This document shows, piece after piece, positions 27,200-41,299 of a DNA stretch of 64,000 bases; position 1 is the first letter of the stretch; every line of letters begins with the position of its first letter. The notes below the pieces were generated by a model. The model had not been told where the DNA came from and ran no database searches. It saw nothing but the letters and a program-made list of their open reading frames with translations. Source of the DNA: Eulemur rufifrons. Lineage: Eukaryota > Chordata > Mammalia > Primates > Lemuridae. The stretch is taken from the NCBI RefSeq assembly GCF_041146395.1, contig NC_090999.1, positions 70,561,001 through 70,625,000 on the forward strand, read 5' to 3'. A program made the position numbers and the translations under genes.

Positions 27200-27560
27200 T
27201 TCTCAGCTGCTTGGAGGTACTTCTGGCAATTAACATTCAGTGGACCCAGTGATGAAAGACAAAATCAGACATTCTGTAAGATTCTGTAGTGAGTTTGAGG
27301 GATTTCAGGGCTGATCAAGGGAATAGATAAGACATGAGCTTTACTTGGACAACACTTTTACAGGTGCGAATGTGGGGAAGGACTCTCACAGCATAATACC
27401 ATCTCCAGAGGCTTCAGCACAGAAGGAGAAGGGGGTCATAGAGGGACCTTATATGTCTCAGTAATGTGACTCAGCAGTCCAGCAGGGAGTCCTGGCCAGA
27501 GAGCTGCAAAAGGCAGCAACGGCTTGTGGTCTTTTATAGACACAGGGTTTATCTTATCTA
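27200..27560 (-). mobile_element. Second ERV LTR-like segment (possible)
   Basis: Minus strand gives gtaaaagtgttgtccaagtaaagctcatgtcttatc preceded by ctctggccaggactccctgc, resembling the R/U5 part of an ERV1 LTR, then gtctttcatcactgggtcc. Ends not defined; it may extend towards 28010. Older than the neighbouring solo LTR. Confidence 0.4.
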
Positions 27561-28089
27561 TGACTGGCGGATGTTGGGCATAGTATTCTATGATATGCAA
27601 AGTAGGAAGGCTTCAAATGGCTAAATATCTGTTTTTATTTGGGCTATGTTAAAGACAACTGGATGTGTAAAAATTTGAGTTTAGTACCAGTAGGCTTTTG
27701 AACTCACAGGTTGCATACTGCTATGAAGACATAAAGAACCTAGGGGTCATCTTTGACCCATTTATGTAATAGATTCATGCTAAAGTTCATCTACAATTGA
27801 TTTAGTCAAATGCCAACAACTTGCCTTTAGAAACCTCTAGGCTAAAATAAAATCATACTAGTTCTTTGGCAGGTAACTCTGAAGTGTCAAAGAAGTATTT
27901 GTTTAGGCATGTGAAAAGCTCAAAACTCTTTGAGAAAACTATTGGCCCTCTTTGCCAGGCATTGCTGTAGACTATTCCCTGGGCATTTCCATGAGGGGCG
28001 GGGTTTCCACTAGGCAAAAATAGAATAATCTTTTTAATTTATATAGCTGCATCTTATTCTGCTACTGATCATCGTCTATTAAAAAAAAT

Positions 28090-28427
<338 letters not shown>

Positions 28428-28445
28428 AAAAAAATGACTCTTTTA

Positions 28446-28789
<344 letters not shown>

Positions 28790-28881
28790 TGACTCTTTTA
28801 AATGAGATACACAGTCTTTACTTCAGACACTAACCAGACAATACAATTTAGAATTTCAAATCTTTGTGTTAAAAGGAAAAA

Positions 28882-29179
28882 TGGGACCTGGCGCGGTGGC
28901 TCAGGCCTGTAATCCAAGCACTCTGGGAGGCTGAAGTGGGAGGATCGCTTGAGGTCAGGAGTTTGGCCTGAGCAAAAGTGAGACCCTGTCTCTACTTAAA
29001 ATAGAAAAAATTACCCAGGTGTGGTGACGCACACCTGTGTAGTCCCAGTTACTCAGGAGGCTGAGGCAGGCAGATGGCTTGAGTCCGGGAATTTGCCATT
29101 GCAGTGAGCAATGATGATGCCATTGTACTCTAGCGCAGGTGACAGAGTGAGATCCTGTCCCCCCCCCCCAAAAAAAAAA
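28882..29179 (+). mobile_element. Older Alu SINE
   Basis: gacctggcgcggtggctcag to gacagagtgagatcctgtc with C13 then A tail. No lemur linker; left arm shortened near ggagtttggcctgagc. Confidence 0.88.
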
Positions 29180-29714
29180 CAGTACAGATGGGATATAACA
29201 CTCTAAGGGGAATGTTAACCATGACACCTTCTAAATTTTTAAAGCCCTATATTCAAGCCAGAACTCTAAGAATTAGAGAAGCTTGGTTCCTGATAGAAAT
29301 ATCTTTATTAACCTATAATTTGGTATCTGTTCTTTTTAGGATATGCTGTTATGTCACATTACACTAATAAATTTATCCTCAAATTGTATTGTCTCTATTT
29401 CTAGCTCCAGTACATGTTCAGTAAGGGTTCGGAGATGTTTGCTATCTTATACTTATTTACTCAGGGGCTCAGCTTGACTGAGGGTCTACTGTCTTGTAGT
29501 TGTACTATCTGGACCATTATAGACACGGTAGCAAGAAAAGAAAATCTGAAAAGCGACCCATTTCACTTCTGCTCACATTTCATTGGCTAGAATTAGTAAC
29601 ACCTAACTTTAAGGGGACTGGAAAATGTAAGTGGTGGGTGTGAATAGAAGATTTGATGAATGCTATCTCTGTGACAGTGTCATTCTCCTAAAGTTTTGAA
29701 AACTGATATGACAG

Positions 29715-30150
29715 GTGTATTAGTTTCTTATTGCTGTTATAACAAATGACCACAAACTTGTGACTTAAAACAATATAGATTTATTATCTTACAGTTCTGG
29801 AGGTCAGAAGTCCAAAATAGGTCTCACCTGATTGAAATCAAGCTGTTGGCATTTCTTGGCCTGTAGCCCGCTTCTATCTTCAAAGCTGGAAATGGCCAGT
29901 TTGGCCTTTCTCACATCTCATCATCCTGACACTGACTCTTCTGCTTCCCTCTCTCACATTTAAGGACTCTTGTGATTACATTCAACCTGGATAATCCAGG
30001 ATAAACTCCCTATTTTAAAGGTCAGCTGATTAGAACTTTGATTCCATCTGCAACCTTAATTCTTTGCCATGTAACACAACATATTCATAGGTTCTGGGGA
30101 CTAGGGCATGGATGTGTTTGGGGGCCACTTTTCCGCCAAGGACAATACAG
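29715..30150 (-). mobile_element. MLT1-type MaLR LTR
   Basis: tgtattagtttcttattgctg, ttacagttctggaggtcaga agtcc, aggactcttgtgattacatt, taaaggtcagctgattagaa, gggggccacttttccgcc: an MLT1 LTR read in reverse. Confidence 0.85.
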
Positions 30151-30999
30151 TAAAAGAGAAACAAAACATTTGTATAGCTTCTGCATACTTGTTATTAAAG
30201 ATAATGTTTATTGTGTTATGCACTGACCTTTATATAGAATTCACATTTAAAAACTGTAAGAACTGATAAGCTTCCTTTTATCACTTCACGGGAAAGAAAT
30301 AACACAATATGTTTTCCTTTCTTAGAGGAAGAAGAAAAATGAATGCAGTGATACATTGCCGTGGGCATTTCAGTATCAGCCTCTGGAACAAGTAAATCCT
30401 GTTTTCCTAGGTAGTCTCGTATTTTCTTTCTCCTTGGAAAAACATGGTTCCTGCTATTTCCAATGCTTTTAGAAGCAGAAAAGGTATTATGAAGTACATT
30501 TATAGAAAGATAAAATAATATTAGCACTACTGAATCAAACAAAATCATAGAATATTAGATGCAAAGTGAAAGGAAAAAATATTGAAACATTATTCTGCTG
30601 GAAAAACTTATTCTTATATTAATATTTTATTTACAACCACGTAGAAAACAAAGCATATATATAACCAGAAGCAGAATATTCAGAGGAATTAAATAGTGTC
30701 CCGTCCCTCAGGGAGGATAACATTTATTTGGAGTGATAACACCATATACATAAAGGCATAACTGGCTAATCTAGCAGGAAATAAGCAGAAAAGTGCCTTA
30801 TAAATAAATGTTATCAGAGTCAGATCAGGAAGGAAAGTAGTAAGAATGAGTAATTATACTGAAAAAAAGTCTGACGGAATGAGAGTAAATTTTAGAAATT
30901 TTGAATTATAAAGCAAGTTAGAGGTGTTTGTGTCAAAAGGACTTACTCTTTTCATAAATTTTGTGATGAAAGACTAGTTTTATAAGACAAATATACCCT

Positions 31000-31454
31000 T
31001 CATATCAAACCCAGAAAAGGTCAGTGTACAACTTGAAAGTTATAGATAAATCTTATCTAAAAACATAGATGCAAAAATCCCAAATAAAATATAAGGAGGC
31101 ACATTCTCAATATATTAAAAATATTATGCTTCATTAGGGTCTATCCAAGAATTATAAGAATAGCTTCATTTTTGAAAACTTATCAATATGATTCACTTTG
31201 ATAGATTATTTTTATTGATATATTTATTTATATGAGGCAAGATCTCTCCCTGTCCCCAAGTCTGGAGTGCAGTGGCACAATCATAGCTCACTGTAGCCTC
31301 AAACTCGTGATCTCAAGTGATCCCCCAACCTCACCCTACCCCTGGAGTGGCTGAGATTACAGGTGTCAGCCAATTTTGATAGAGTAAAGAAGAAAAATAA
31401 AAGGTTTATCTCAATAGATAGATGTTATAAATTTGGATAATAAACACACATTTA
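31000..31454 (+). mobile_element. L1 ORF2 fragment with Alu monomer inside
   Basis: aaaaacatagatgcaaaaatcccaaataaaat and the gaaaacttatcaatatgatt segment followed by tctcaatagatag resemble L1 ORF2. Heavily mutated. Confidence 0.55.
31226..31372 (-). mobile_element. Alu monomer-like (FLAM) relic
   Basis: gatctctccctgtccccaag tctggagtgcagtggcacaatcatagctcactgtagcc..., then acaggtgtcagcc; one arm only. Confidence 0.7.
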
Positions 31455-32220
31455 TAGTAAAGGAAACTTTTTGTATTTTTAATTAATGCATAATAATTAT
31501 ACGTATGTATGGTGTACAAAATGTTATTTTGATATGCCTACATACAATGTATAATGATCAAATCAGGACAATTAGCATATCTATCACTTCAAACATTTAT
31601 CATTTTGTGTTGGGAATATTCAAAATCCTCTCTTTTAACTATTTGACAATATGTAATAAATCATTGTTAATTGTAGTCACCCTATAGTACTATAGTACAC
31701 TAAAACTTATTCCTCCTATCTAGCTATAATTTTGTATCTGTTAACCAACCTCTCACTACTCCCCCCTTCCCCCATTCTTCTTTCTCTATAGTAACCACTA
31801 TTCTACTCTCTCCTTTTTTAGCTTCCACATATGAGTGAGAACATGTATTATTTATCTTTCTGTGCCTGACATATTTCACTTAACATAATATCCTCCAGGT
31901 TCATCTATGTGGCCATGAATGACAGGACTTCATTTTTTTGTGCGGGGGGGGGGGGGGGGGGTGCGCGTGCGCCTGTGTCACATTTTTTAATCCATTCATC
32001 TGTTGATTGACACTGAGTTTTATTCTATATCTTGGCTATTATTAATAGTGCTGCAATAAACGTGAAAGTTCAGATATCTCTTTGATATACTGATTTCCTT
32101 TCTTTTGGGTAAATATCTATTAGTAGGATTGCTGGACTATCTTATAGTTCTATTTTTAGTTTTTTGAGGAATTTCCATACTGTTTCCCATAATGGCTAAT
32201 TTACACATGATGTAATCATA
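31455..32220 (-). mobile_element. L1MA-type 3'UTR
   Basis: Reverse of an L1 3' end: tttttaattaatgcataata, aatgatcaaatcaggacaat, ttagcttccacatatgagtg, ctccaggttcatctatgtgg, gtgctgcaataaacgtgaaa, gtagctctattttta-like end. Contains the G18 tract. Confidence 0.85.
31944..31978 (+). repeat. G18 homopolymer followed by GT/GC alternation
   Basis: Eighteen consecutive G (31944-31961) then tgcgcgtgcgcctgtgt. It replaces a simple tract in the L1 3'UTR. G-quadruplex and Z-DNA potential; length uncertain because assembly of such runs is error-prone. Confidence 0.85.
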
Positions 32221-32224
32221 TTAG

Positions 32225-33730
<1,506 letters not shown>

Positions 33731-34099
33731 AATAATTGGTGATACCATATCACACCTATCTGAATGGAAATAACAACACTGACCCAAATAAAATAGAGCA
33801 ATGAGATCACTTATGTACTGCTTATGGGCAGTTAATTTGATAACTCAGTTTTTAAGATCAGTTTGGCAATAATTGGTAACATTGAAGATGTTAATAATAT
33901 CTTATTACACAGAAATGCTTGTACAGATGGATGTGTGCATATATGGATGGATGGGTTTGTAAATATATGTATGAATGGATGTGTTAACTCACTCTCTCAA
34001 AGATTTCAACCGTGAACTCCAAATGAGTAATAGATGAAAATTCATGGCAAAATTGTTACAGTAAGAAATTTTAAGCAATTTAAATGTGTGTCAATAGAA

Positions 34100-35700
34100 A
34101 ATGCTCTGATGTAAATATCCATGTTCATGGTGTCATATGACTGTGGCAGCCTCAGATACCTTTATTAGCTCTGTTTTTAAATCTTTGATACCGATGGCCA
34201 CAAAAGAATAAACCAGTTATGAGTCCTCTGAATGATTCCATCTGGCTTTGGAAATCCAGGAATCTTTTAGAAGAGTAGATAAAAATATTTAATTAGAGAC
34301 CGAATTCTCAGGCTGTATCAAAATGGTATGTTTAGCACTTTGTTAATCTAAATTATAGAAGAAATAATAGGATTCCAACAATGCCTAATTACTAGGCTAA
34401 ACACTGTTTTGGAAAGGAAATGAATTTTGATTTCTAAACTAGGATTCCGGAAACATATTTTTCCCTCTTTCCTCACTCCTAGGGAAGAAAGCAGTGATTC
34501 TTCCCATAATCAGTGCTCCAGTGTGGGTTTTCTGTGTTTTATACTAGGAGAGATATATTTTTCATGTATGTAAGAAAAAATGTATTTATATATTTATGGG
34601 ATCGGGGGGAAGATAGCTCTTCAGGTCAGTGGTGCTCCCTCTGTGATCTTCATAAGCAGTATTGGGGATACCAAAGCTTTTACACTATGTCAGAAAGACA
34701 AATAAACGAAGTATATTTGCTCCCAACAAAATTACATAGGATTTTCTTCAGTAAATGCAGTCTGTTTTTTTGAACAAAAAGTCTTCCAAAATAACAGACC
34801 ATGAAGGGAAGAAGAAAAAACTTAAAAACATAGTTGTTGGTGAAATTGTTGGGAACTACCATGATCCGTTGATTAGTGCTTCAGTGTACTAGAAAAGGGA
34901 CCACTAAAGCCCTGCACATATAAGCAGCTGATAAGCCTAGCCTGTCTTATCAAATATACTGCTGGTTCATAACTTGCATTTATAGGTGGTCCTGAGATGG
35001 ATTTTTATTGCAATGTGGGAAAACTTTACATTATATATTTCTTTTTTCTTTTTTTTTTTTGTTTTGTGCTGTTATAAACATTCTATACATAATATATTTC
35101 TTCTAAGAATGAAAATCTTTTTTTTTTAATTCTAAAAAGCTGCTTCCTAAGCATGCATATTTTTGAATTTGCATTCTTTTTACTTATTTCAAATGAGTTT
35201 CTAGATTTAAATAGTTACATCAACATGTTAATAATAAAATAATAAAGAGGTGCCAAAGAACCATGCCCAATTGAATAAATAAAGATTATATATCCAAGGC
35301 TAGACAATGTTGACAGATACACTCCTGGAGGCAAAGAACAAGGATAGAACCAACATCCTTATTATAGGTGAAACAGTCCTATCTGTTGTCTTTCCTGATG
35401 GCAAATGACCAACAATTCAGACCACACAGACTTAGGGGCATAACCCTTGTTTTTTCTCTTCTGCCTCACCCAGTACCTTCCAATTGAAAAAAAAAAAAAA
35501 CCACTCTCTATGGTTTATATGAGGGGAGGAATGTATGGTCAGAAGTGACCCCCATACTCTACTGCTTGGGGCAAGAAATTAATTGTTGACATTAACCCTG
35601 AGCTAAAGTAAACAAAAAGCTATTTTCCCTAAATAATACTGTCAATTCCTGGGCATGGACTGACTTAGAAAAAACAGAATTAAATTTTAAAAATAGTAAT
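34100..35700. other. Intergenic, nothing recognised
   Basis: AT-rich with poly(T) at 35048 and 35120 and poly(A) at 35487. ORFs near 34513-34862 show no family motif. Confidence 0.45.
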
Positions 35701-35701
35701 G

Positions 35702-36019
35702 TGCTGGCCACAGTGGGTCACGCCTATAATCCCAGAGCTTTGGGACACCAAGGCAGGAGGATTGCTTGAGGCCAGGAGTTTGAGATCAGCTTGGGCAACA
35801 TATTGAGACCCTGTCTCTACAAAAAATGAAAAAATAAAAACATTAGCCAGGTGTGATGGTGTGCACCTATAGTCCCAGCTACTAGGGAGACTAAGATGAG
35901 AGATAGCTTGATTCCAGGAGTTCCAGGCTGCAGTGAACTATGATCACGCCACTGTACTCCTGCCTGGGCAACAGATTACGTGACCTCACCTCAAAAAAAA
36001 AAAAAAAAAAAAAAAAAAA
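35702..36019 (+). mobile_element. Old AluJ-like SINE
   Basis: ggccacagtgggtcacgcct to gggcaacagattacgtgacc tcacc with A29 tail. No lemur linker; shared-primate type. Confidence 0.88.
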
Positions 36020-36129
36020 TCCACCAGCCAGGAAACTCTTTTGCATAAATTGAGATAAAGGTACCCTTTGCAATCTACTAAAAATCTGTACTATTTTACC
36101 CTAGTACCATCTTAAATGTTTATTACTGA

Positions 36130-36502
<373 letters not shown>

Positions 36503-37142
36503 TTTTACTGACTTTAATATAATAAAACATGTATTAAAAATGCTAATTTGCCTTTTTGTTATGTCCACATTCAACAAAGAGTAAAATGAGGTGTATCTTT
36601 GTATTTTGAAAACAAACTCCCATGTAAGCTTATTTTTTGTCAATAGTGAAGCAGTTTTAGAGTTGGAACATTTCACAGTGCTCAGTTTTTGTGATCCCCC
36701 TGAAATCATTTAGCATGGAGATTTTTTTCTCCCATGAAATTTCTTACGTGACTTCCTTAACTGGTACCAGATCTTTCCTTCTACCCACCTAGTCATTGTT
36801 GTTTCCTAAATGTTATTCATAGCCACTTAAACAGATTAATGTCAGTTAGGATCTTTCTTCTTAGTCAAACAACAATATTGAAGTGGGAAAAAAAAAAAAA
36901 GCAAAAAGTCATAGAGGAAATTAAAATTAAAAAAACAAAGCTAAGAGGTAAGTACATTTTTGTTCTAAAGATCATAAATAAAGACAGGGTTAGCAGGGGT
37001 TGTTGCATAAATTACACATGGTAATTGGAAAGAGTAACTTCCTGGATCTGTAAGAGTGAAAAACTTTTATCAAAAAAGTAAGATTTGTCTAGTTGGAAGT
37101 TTCATAACACTTTCAAAATAAGTCTAAGCAAGCAAAAACAAA

Positions 37143-37172
37143 TCTATCTATCCATCTATCTATCTATATATG
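37143..37172. repeat. (TCTA)n microsatellite
   Basis: ctatctatccatctatctat then ctatatatg; short interrupted tetranucleotide repeat. Confidence 0.9.
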
Positions 37173-37187
37173 AATGGTTATTAGTTT

Positions 37188-37632
37188 ACTACAGCTGTCT
37201 TAACTAAGTAGCACAAACTGGGTCATTTAAAACAACACAAATTTATTTTCTCACAGTTCTGGAGGCTGGAAGTCCAAAATCAAGGTGTTGGCAAGACCAT
37301 GACTCCTCCAAAGACCATAGGGAGGAACTCTTCCTTCCTCTTTCCAGCGTCTGGTGGTTGCCTGTAGTTCCTGGTGTTCCTTGGTTGATAGATGCATCAC
37401 TCCAATCTCTGCCTTCATATTCATGTGGTGTTCTCCTCTTTGTGTTCTGTGTCCAAATTTTCCCCTTCTAATAAGGATGCTAGTAATCAAATTAGAGCCC
37501 ACTCTAACCCACTATGACCTCATCTTAACTTGATTACATCTTCAAAGATTCTAATTTTTAAATAAGGTCACATTCACAGTTACTAGGGGTTACAACTTGA
37601 ACATCTTTTGGGAGAATACACTTCAATTTACA
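37188..37632 (-). mobile_element. MLT1-like MaLR LTR
   Basis: ttattagtttactacagctg, cacagttctggaggctggaa gtccaaaatcaagg, ctaataaggatgctagtaat, ataaggtcacattcacagtt: an MLT1-group LTR in reverse. Confidence 0.75.
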
Positions 37633-37829
37633 ATTGAACAAACTTAGCTGAAATGAACTTTAAAATAGGAGTTATGCATGTTAGGGAGGCTGAAACAAGT
37701 TGGGAAGTGGCTTTGAAAAGACCCACAGAAGATTTTGTAACTGTACCCAGCAAGCTATCACCTGAGACTCTCTAGAAAAGGCAAAGACTTTTGGGCCAGT
37801 GGCATTAAAAATAAAGTCACTGGCCGTTA

Positions 37830-38105
37830 ATTCATTCAATTAATATTTTTTGAACATTTACTGTATGATAAACGTGGCAACAGAGTGATGAATAACTTAA
37901 GACTTTCTTTCAGTGTCTCATAAAAGACCCAGAAAAGAGCTAGAAAAGAGCCAAGCAGGTAAACAATGACAACACATTGCATATCATGATCAGATTGGAA
38001 TTTTAAAAAGATTTCTTTCACAGCATGGAGGAGAGTGATTTGGAAGAAGAAAAGGCCAAGAGACCAGTTAGAGAGGCATCATGCTGATTTTATGATGGAA
38101 AATAA
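37830..38105 (-). repeat. L2 LINE fragment
   Basis: ttcattcaattaatatttttt gaacatttactg, then gatcagattggaattttaaa and ggagagtgatttggaagaag: L2 3' region in reverse. Confidence 0.6.
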
Positions 38106-38559
38106 AAAAGGTTGCAAAAATGAGGTCGTGAGGAAATGATTCTAAGGGCAGAGAGGGGAGACACATTCAGAAGATCCTGTGGCTTCAGGAATTCTTTCAA
38201 GCTCCAGCTACCAAACCTACAAAAATACTTTCAATAGCACCCATCCTTTCCTTTGTGCCCTCTGCAGCAATGGAAGAAATCCTTTCTCTTTACTACAGCT
38301 AAATTTTCCTCCTGTGCTTTGGACTGTATCCTTTCCCCTTCTACTTTTGAGTAATTTAGCTCTATTATTTATATTCTTGCTCCTAGACAATAGCTTCTTA
38401 CTCACTCCCTGTCACCAGCTGTTGAAGATGCTCAAGCCACCCATCACAACAGTAATAGCAACAACCACCACATCCATCACCCTCTGCAGACCTCAGCACT
38501 CCAGCCAACTGTCTTGTATTTTCTATTGGCAATCTTATTTATAGAAGTTTATTACACTT

Positions 38560-39300
38560 GATATCTCCAATTGCTCATTTCCAACCCATTCCTTAATCTA
38601 CTGCCATTTAGCTTCTGCTCCTACAATTCCTCTGAAATTGCTTCTATTCTCTTTTCCAACAAACTATTTGTTGATAAATCCAGTAGGCAATTAGATCACT
38701 TACTTCATCAGACCTCTCAACAATATGTGACAATTTTGACTATTCTCATTGTTTTCAATATATTCTTTTACCTTGGCTTTTGTTATATCAATTTTAATCC
38801 TTATTTTTTTTCATTCTTCTCCTTCTTAGTTTTTTTCCTCCGACCATTTCTTCAAATGTTATGTTCTTCAAAATTCATCAGTTTATACTAGGCCCTCTTC
38901 TCTTCTTGGGCAAATATATCTTTTTCCATGTATCAAATTATTATTTTTATACCAATAATCCCCTAATATGACTGCAATTGAGATCTCTCTTGAGCTTCAG
39001 ATTTGTATTTTCAACTGCCAAATCTACCTGGCTGCCTAATTGGTACTGCAAACTCAGTATGTCCAAAATTAAACTCACATTCTCCTTTAAATCTTCTGCT
39101 CTTCCTGTATTCCATGTACTAATACATGGTAATACTCTATCGAAACATGTAAACCAGCTAAGGTATCAATCTTAATTCCTTTCTCTCTGTCTATCCCTCT
39201 CCTTCCCTCCTTCTGTTTCTCTTTCTCACTTCCTACCATCCACATTCTACCCTTAGTTCCACTGTTGCTACTATAGTCCTGGCCACTACAATACCAACTC
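38560..39300 (+). repeat. L2 LINE fragment
   Basis: cttgagcttcagatttgtat tttcaactgccaaatctacctgg, actcagtatgtccaaaatta aactc, ttcctttctctctgtctatc: internal L2 sequence in the plus direction. Small ORFs over it are chance. Confidence 0.6.
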
Positions 39301-39749
39301 CAGTGAATTTTTTTTTCCTAAAAGAATTTCATTTTATTCATGATATATGCCTTTTCTTAACTGCCCATGTGTCCTAAAGGAAGCTGACCCCATCTTCAGC
39401 TCTAGGGGGCAAGATCTGATTAAATCATCTAATTATAGCAATCATATCCCCCTTGACAATGATTAATCTAGAAGCTCAAATTTAAATCAGTCTGGTTATT
39501 ATTACCTTTGCAAATATTATTGTCACAGGTGTGGACAGATAACCAAAATTTGTCTAACCAGACTGAAGCAAAGGACTATTTTTTTACCAAAGGTAAGAAG
39601 AAAGTTATTCCTCACCCACTGAATGTAAGCAATGCAGCATATTGCTTCTGCTGCGACAACAGATGCTTCACTATTCTCCTAAACTTCTCTATAATTCTAT
39701 TGTGTACATAATATTTACATTCATCTGTAATAGAATACAATACTCATGA

Positions 39750-40560
39750 ATGCTATTTGGGATTCTATTACATGTTACAAATATTTATAGATAATCTGCA
39801 ATTTGGCATTTTTGCTCAAAATTTTATTTATAAGATTTATTCAGTTTAGTAGCTATAACTCAGTTTCATTCACTTTTATATGCAATAAATAGTTCACATT
39901 GCAAAAATATAACACAATGTATTTATGCATTGTCTTATTTATTAACGTGTTTTTTCCCTTATTTCCTAATACAGAACAAAGGCTTCTATAAATGTTTGGA
40001 ACATGTCTCTTTTTGGACATATGTGAGAATATTATAAGATACAAATTCCCAGGAATGAAACTTCTGGATCACAAGGTATATATTTGCAGCTTAGGAGATA
40101 AAACTAAATGGTTATCAGAAACACTTACACCCTTTTACACTTCCACCAGAAGTCTAAGAGAGCTCTTGTTTTGTCAAATTCTAAACAAGAAATTTTTGTC
40201 ATGATTTTTTAATTTTTGTAATTTTAAGGAGTATGAAATGATATCTTTATTTTTAAATCTGTGTTTTCATGATTGAGAAATAGCTTGAACATCTTTTCAT
40301 ATTATTATTGGGCAATTGTGTTTCCTTCCATAATTTCCTATTGGGATTTGTTTTTTGTTTAGTAAATTTTATAAGTTTTAATATTTTGTGTATATTAATA
40401 TATTCTGTATTGTCCTAGATTCAGACAAGGAGTACACTTGTTTTAGAGTCCACGCTTTTATACATGAAGATTCATGTCTTTCATTACTAAATGAAAAATT
40501 TCAATCATTAATTGCCTGAATATTTTCTACTATTCTTTGTATTCTTTAATTCTGAAAGTA
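39750..40560 (-). repeat. Old L1M-like 3' sequence
   Basis: gaacatcttttcatattatt attgggcaattgtgtttcct and gaaacttctggatcacaagg, ttacacttccaccagaagtc resemble the reverse of an L1M 3' portion. Strongly diverged. Confidence 0.5.
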
Positions 40561-40725
40561 GAATTATTCCTATATTTTTTCTTTAACTTCTAGCTTCCAC
40601 ATTTTTCCATCCTCTTTAACATTTGCCTCCTTTTTCTTTCTCTTTCCTGTGATTTTTGGGTAATTTCTTCAGATCTATCTTCCTTTTCATCAGTGCTTTC
40701 ATCAACTATACCTACTAAGTTCTTT

Positions 40726-41066
40726 TTTTTTTTTTTTTTTTTTTTGAGACAGAGTCTCACTCTGTTGCCCGGGCTAGAGTGAGTGCCGTGGCGTCAGTCT
40801 AGCTCACAGCAACCTCAAACTCCTGGGCTTAAGCGATCCTACTGCCTCAGCCTCCTGAGTAGCTGGGACTACAGGCATGCGCCACCATGCCCGGCTAATT
40901 TTTTGTATATATATATTTTAGTTGTCCATATAATTTCTTTCTATTTTTAGTAGAGACGGGGTCTCACTCTTGCTCAGGCTGGTCTCGAACTCCTGACCTC
41001 GAGCGATCCACCCGCCTCGGCCTCCCAGAGTGCTAGGATTACAGGCGTGAGCCACCGCGCCCGGCC
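40726..41066 (-). mobile_element. Lemur Alu SINE with 15-bp TSD
   Basis: Complete dimer; cctactaagttcttt at 40711-40725 and 41067-41081 is exact. Confidence 0.97.
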
Positions 41067-41201
41067 CCTACTAAGTTCTTTAACCTGTTCATTGATTTTT
41101 TTTTTAAAAAAAATCATACTATTTGCTACTTCTAACTTAATTTGTTTTCATTTACTTCCAAATCTTCCTAGATATTTTGATACCTTTATTCTTTACTCAT
41201 T

Positions 41202-41290
41202 TCTCCCATCCGAGTACTAACCAGTCCCAACTCTGCTTAGCTTCTGAGATCAGAAGAGATCAGGCATGCCTAGGTGGTATGGCCATAGAT
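41202..41290 (-). pseudogene. 5S rRNA-derived pseudogene, 3' truncated
   Basis: Minus strand matches 5S rRNA from its 5' end: (a)tctatGGCCATACCACC, then CTGATCTC..AGAAGCTAAGCAG (box A region), then CTGGTTAGTACTCGGATGGG (box C region), and stops about 30 nt short of the natural 3' end. There are roughly ten substitutions plus a short changed patch where CTGAACGCGC should be. It lies between a young Alu and LINE-derived sequence. Confidence 0.88.
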
Positions 41291-41299
41291 AGTTTACTT

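Noticed and set aside
37141..37175. Possible CRISPR-like or larger satellite repeat
   Set aside because: Only a short TCTA microsatellite; no repeat-spacer pattern. CRISPR is not expected in a primate genome.
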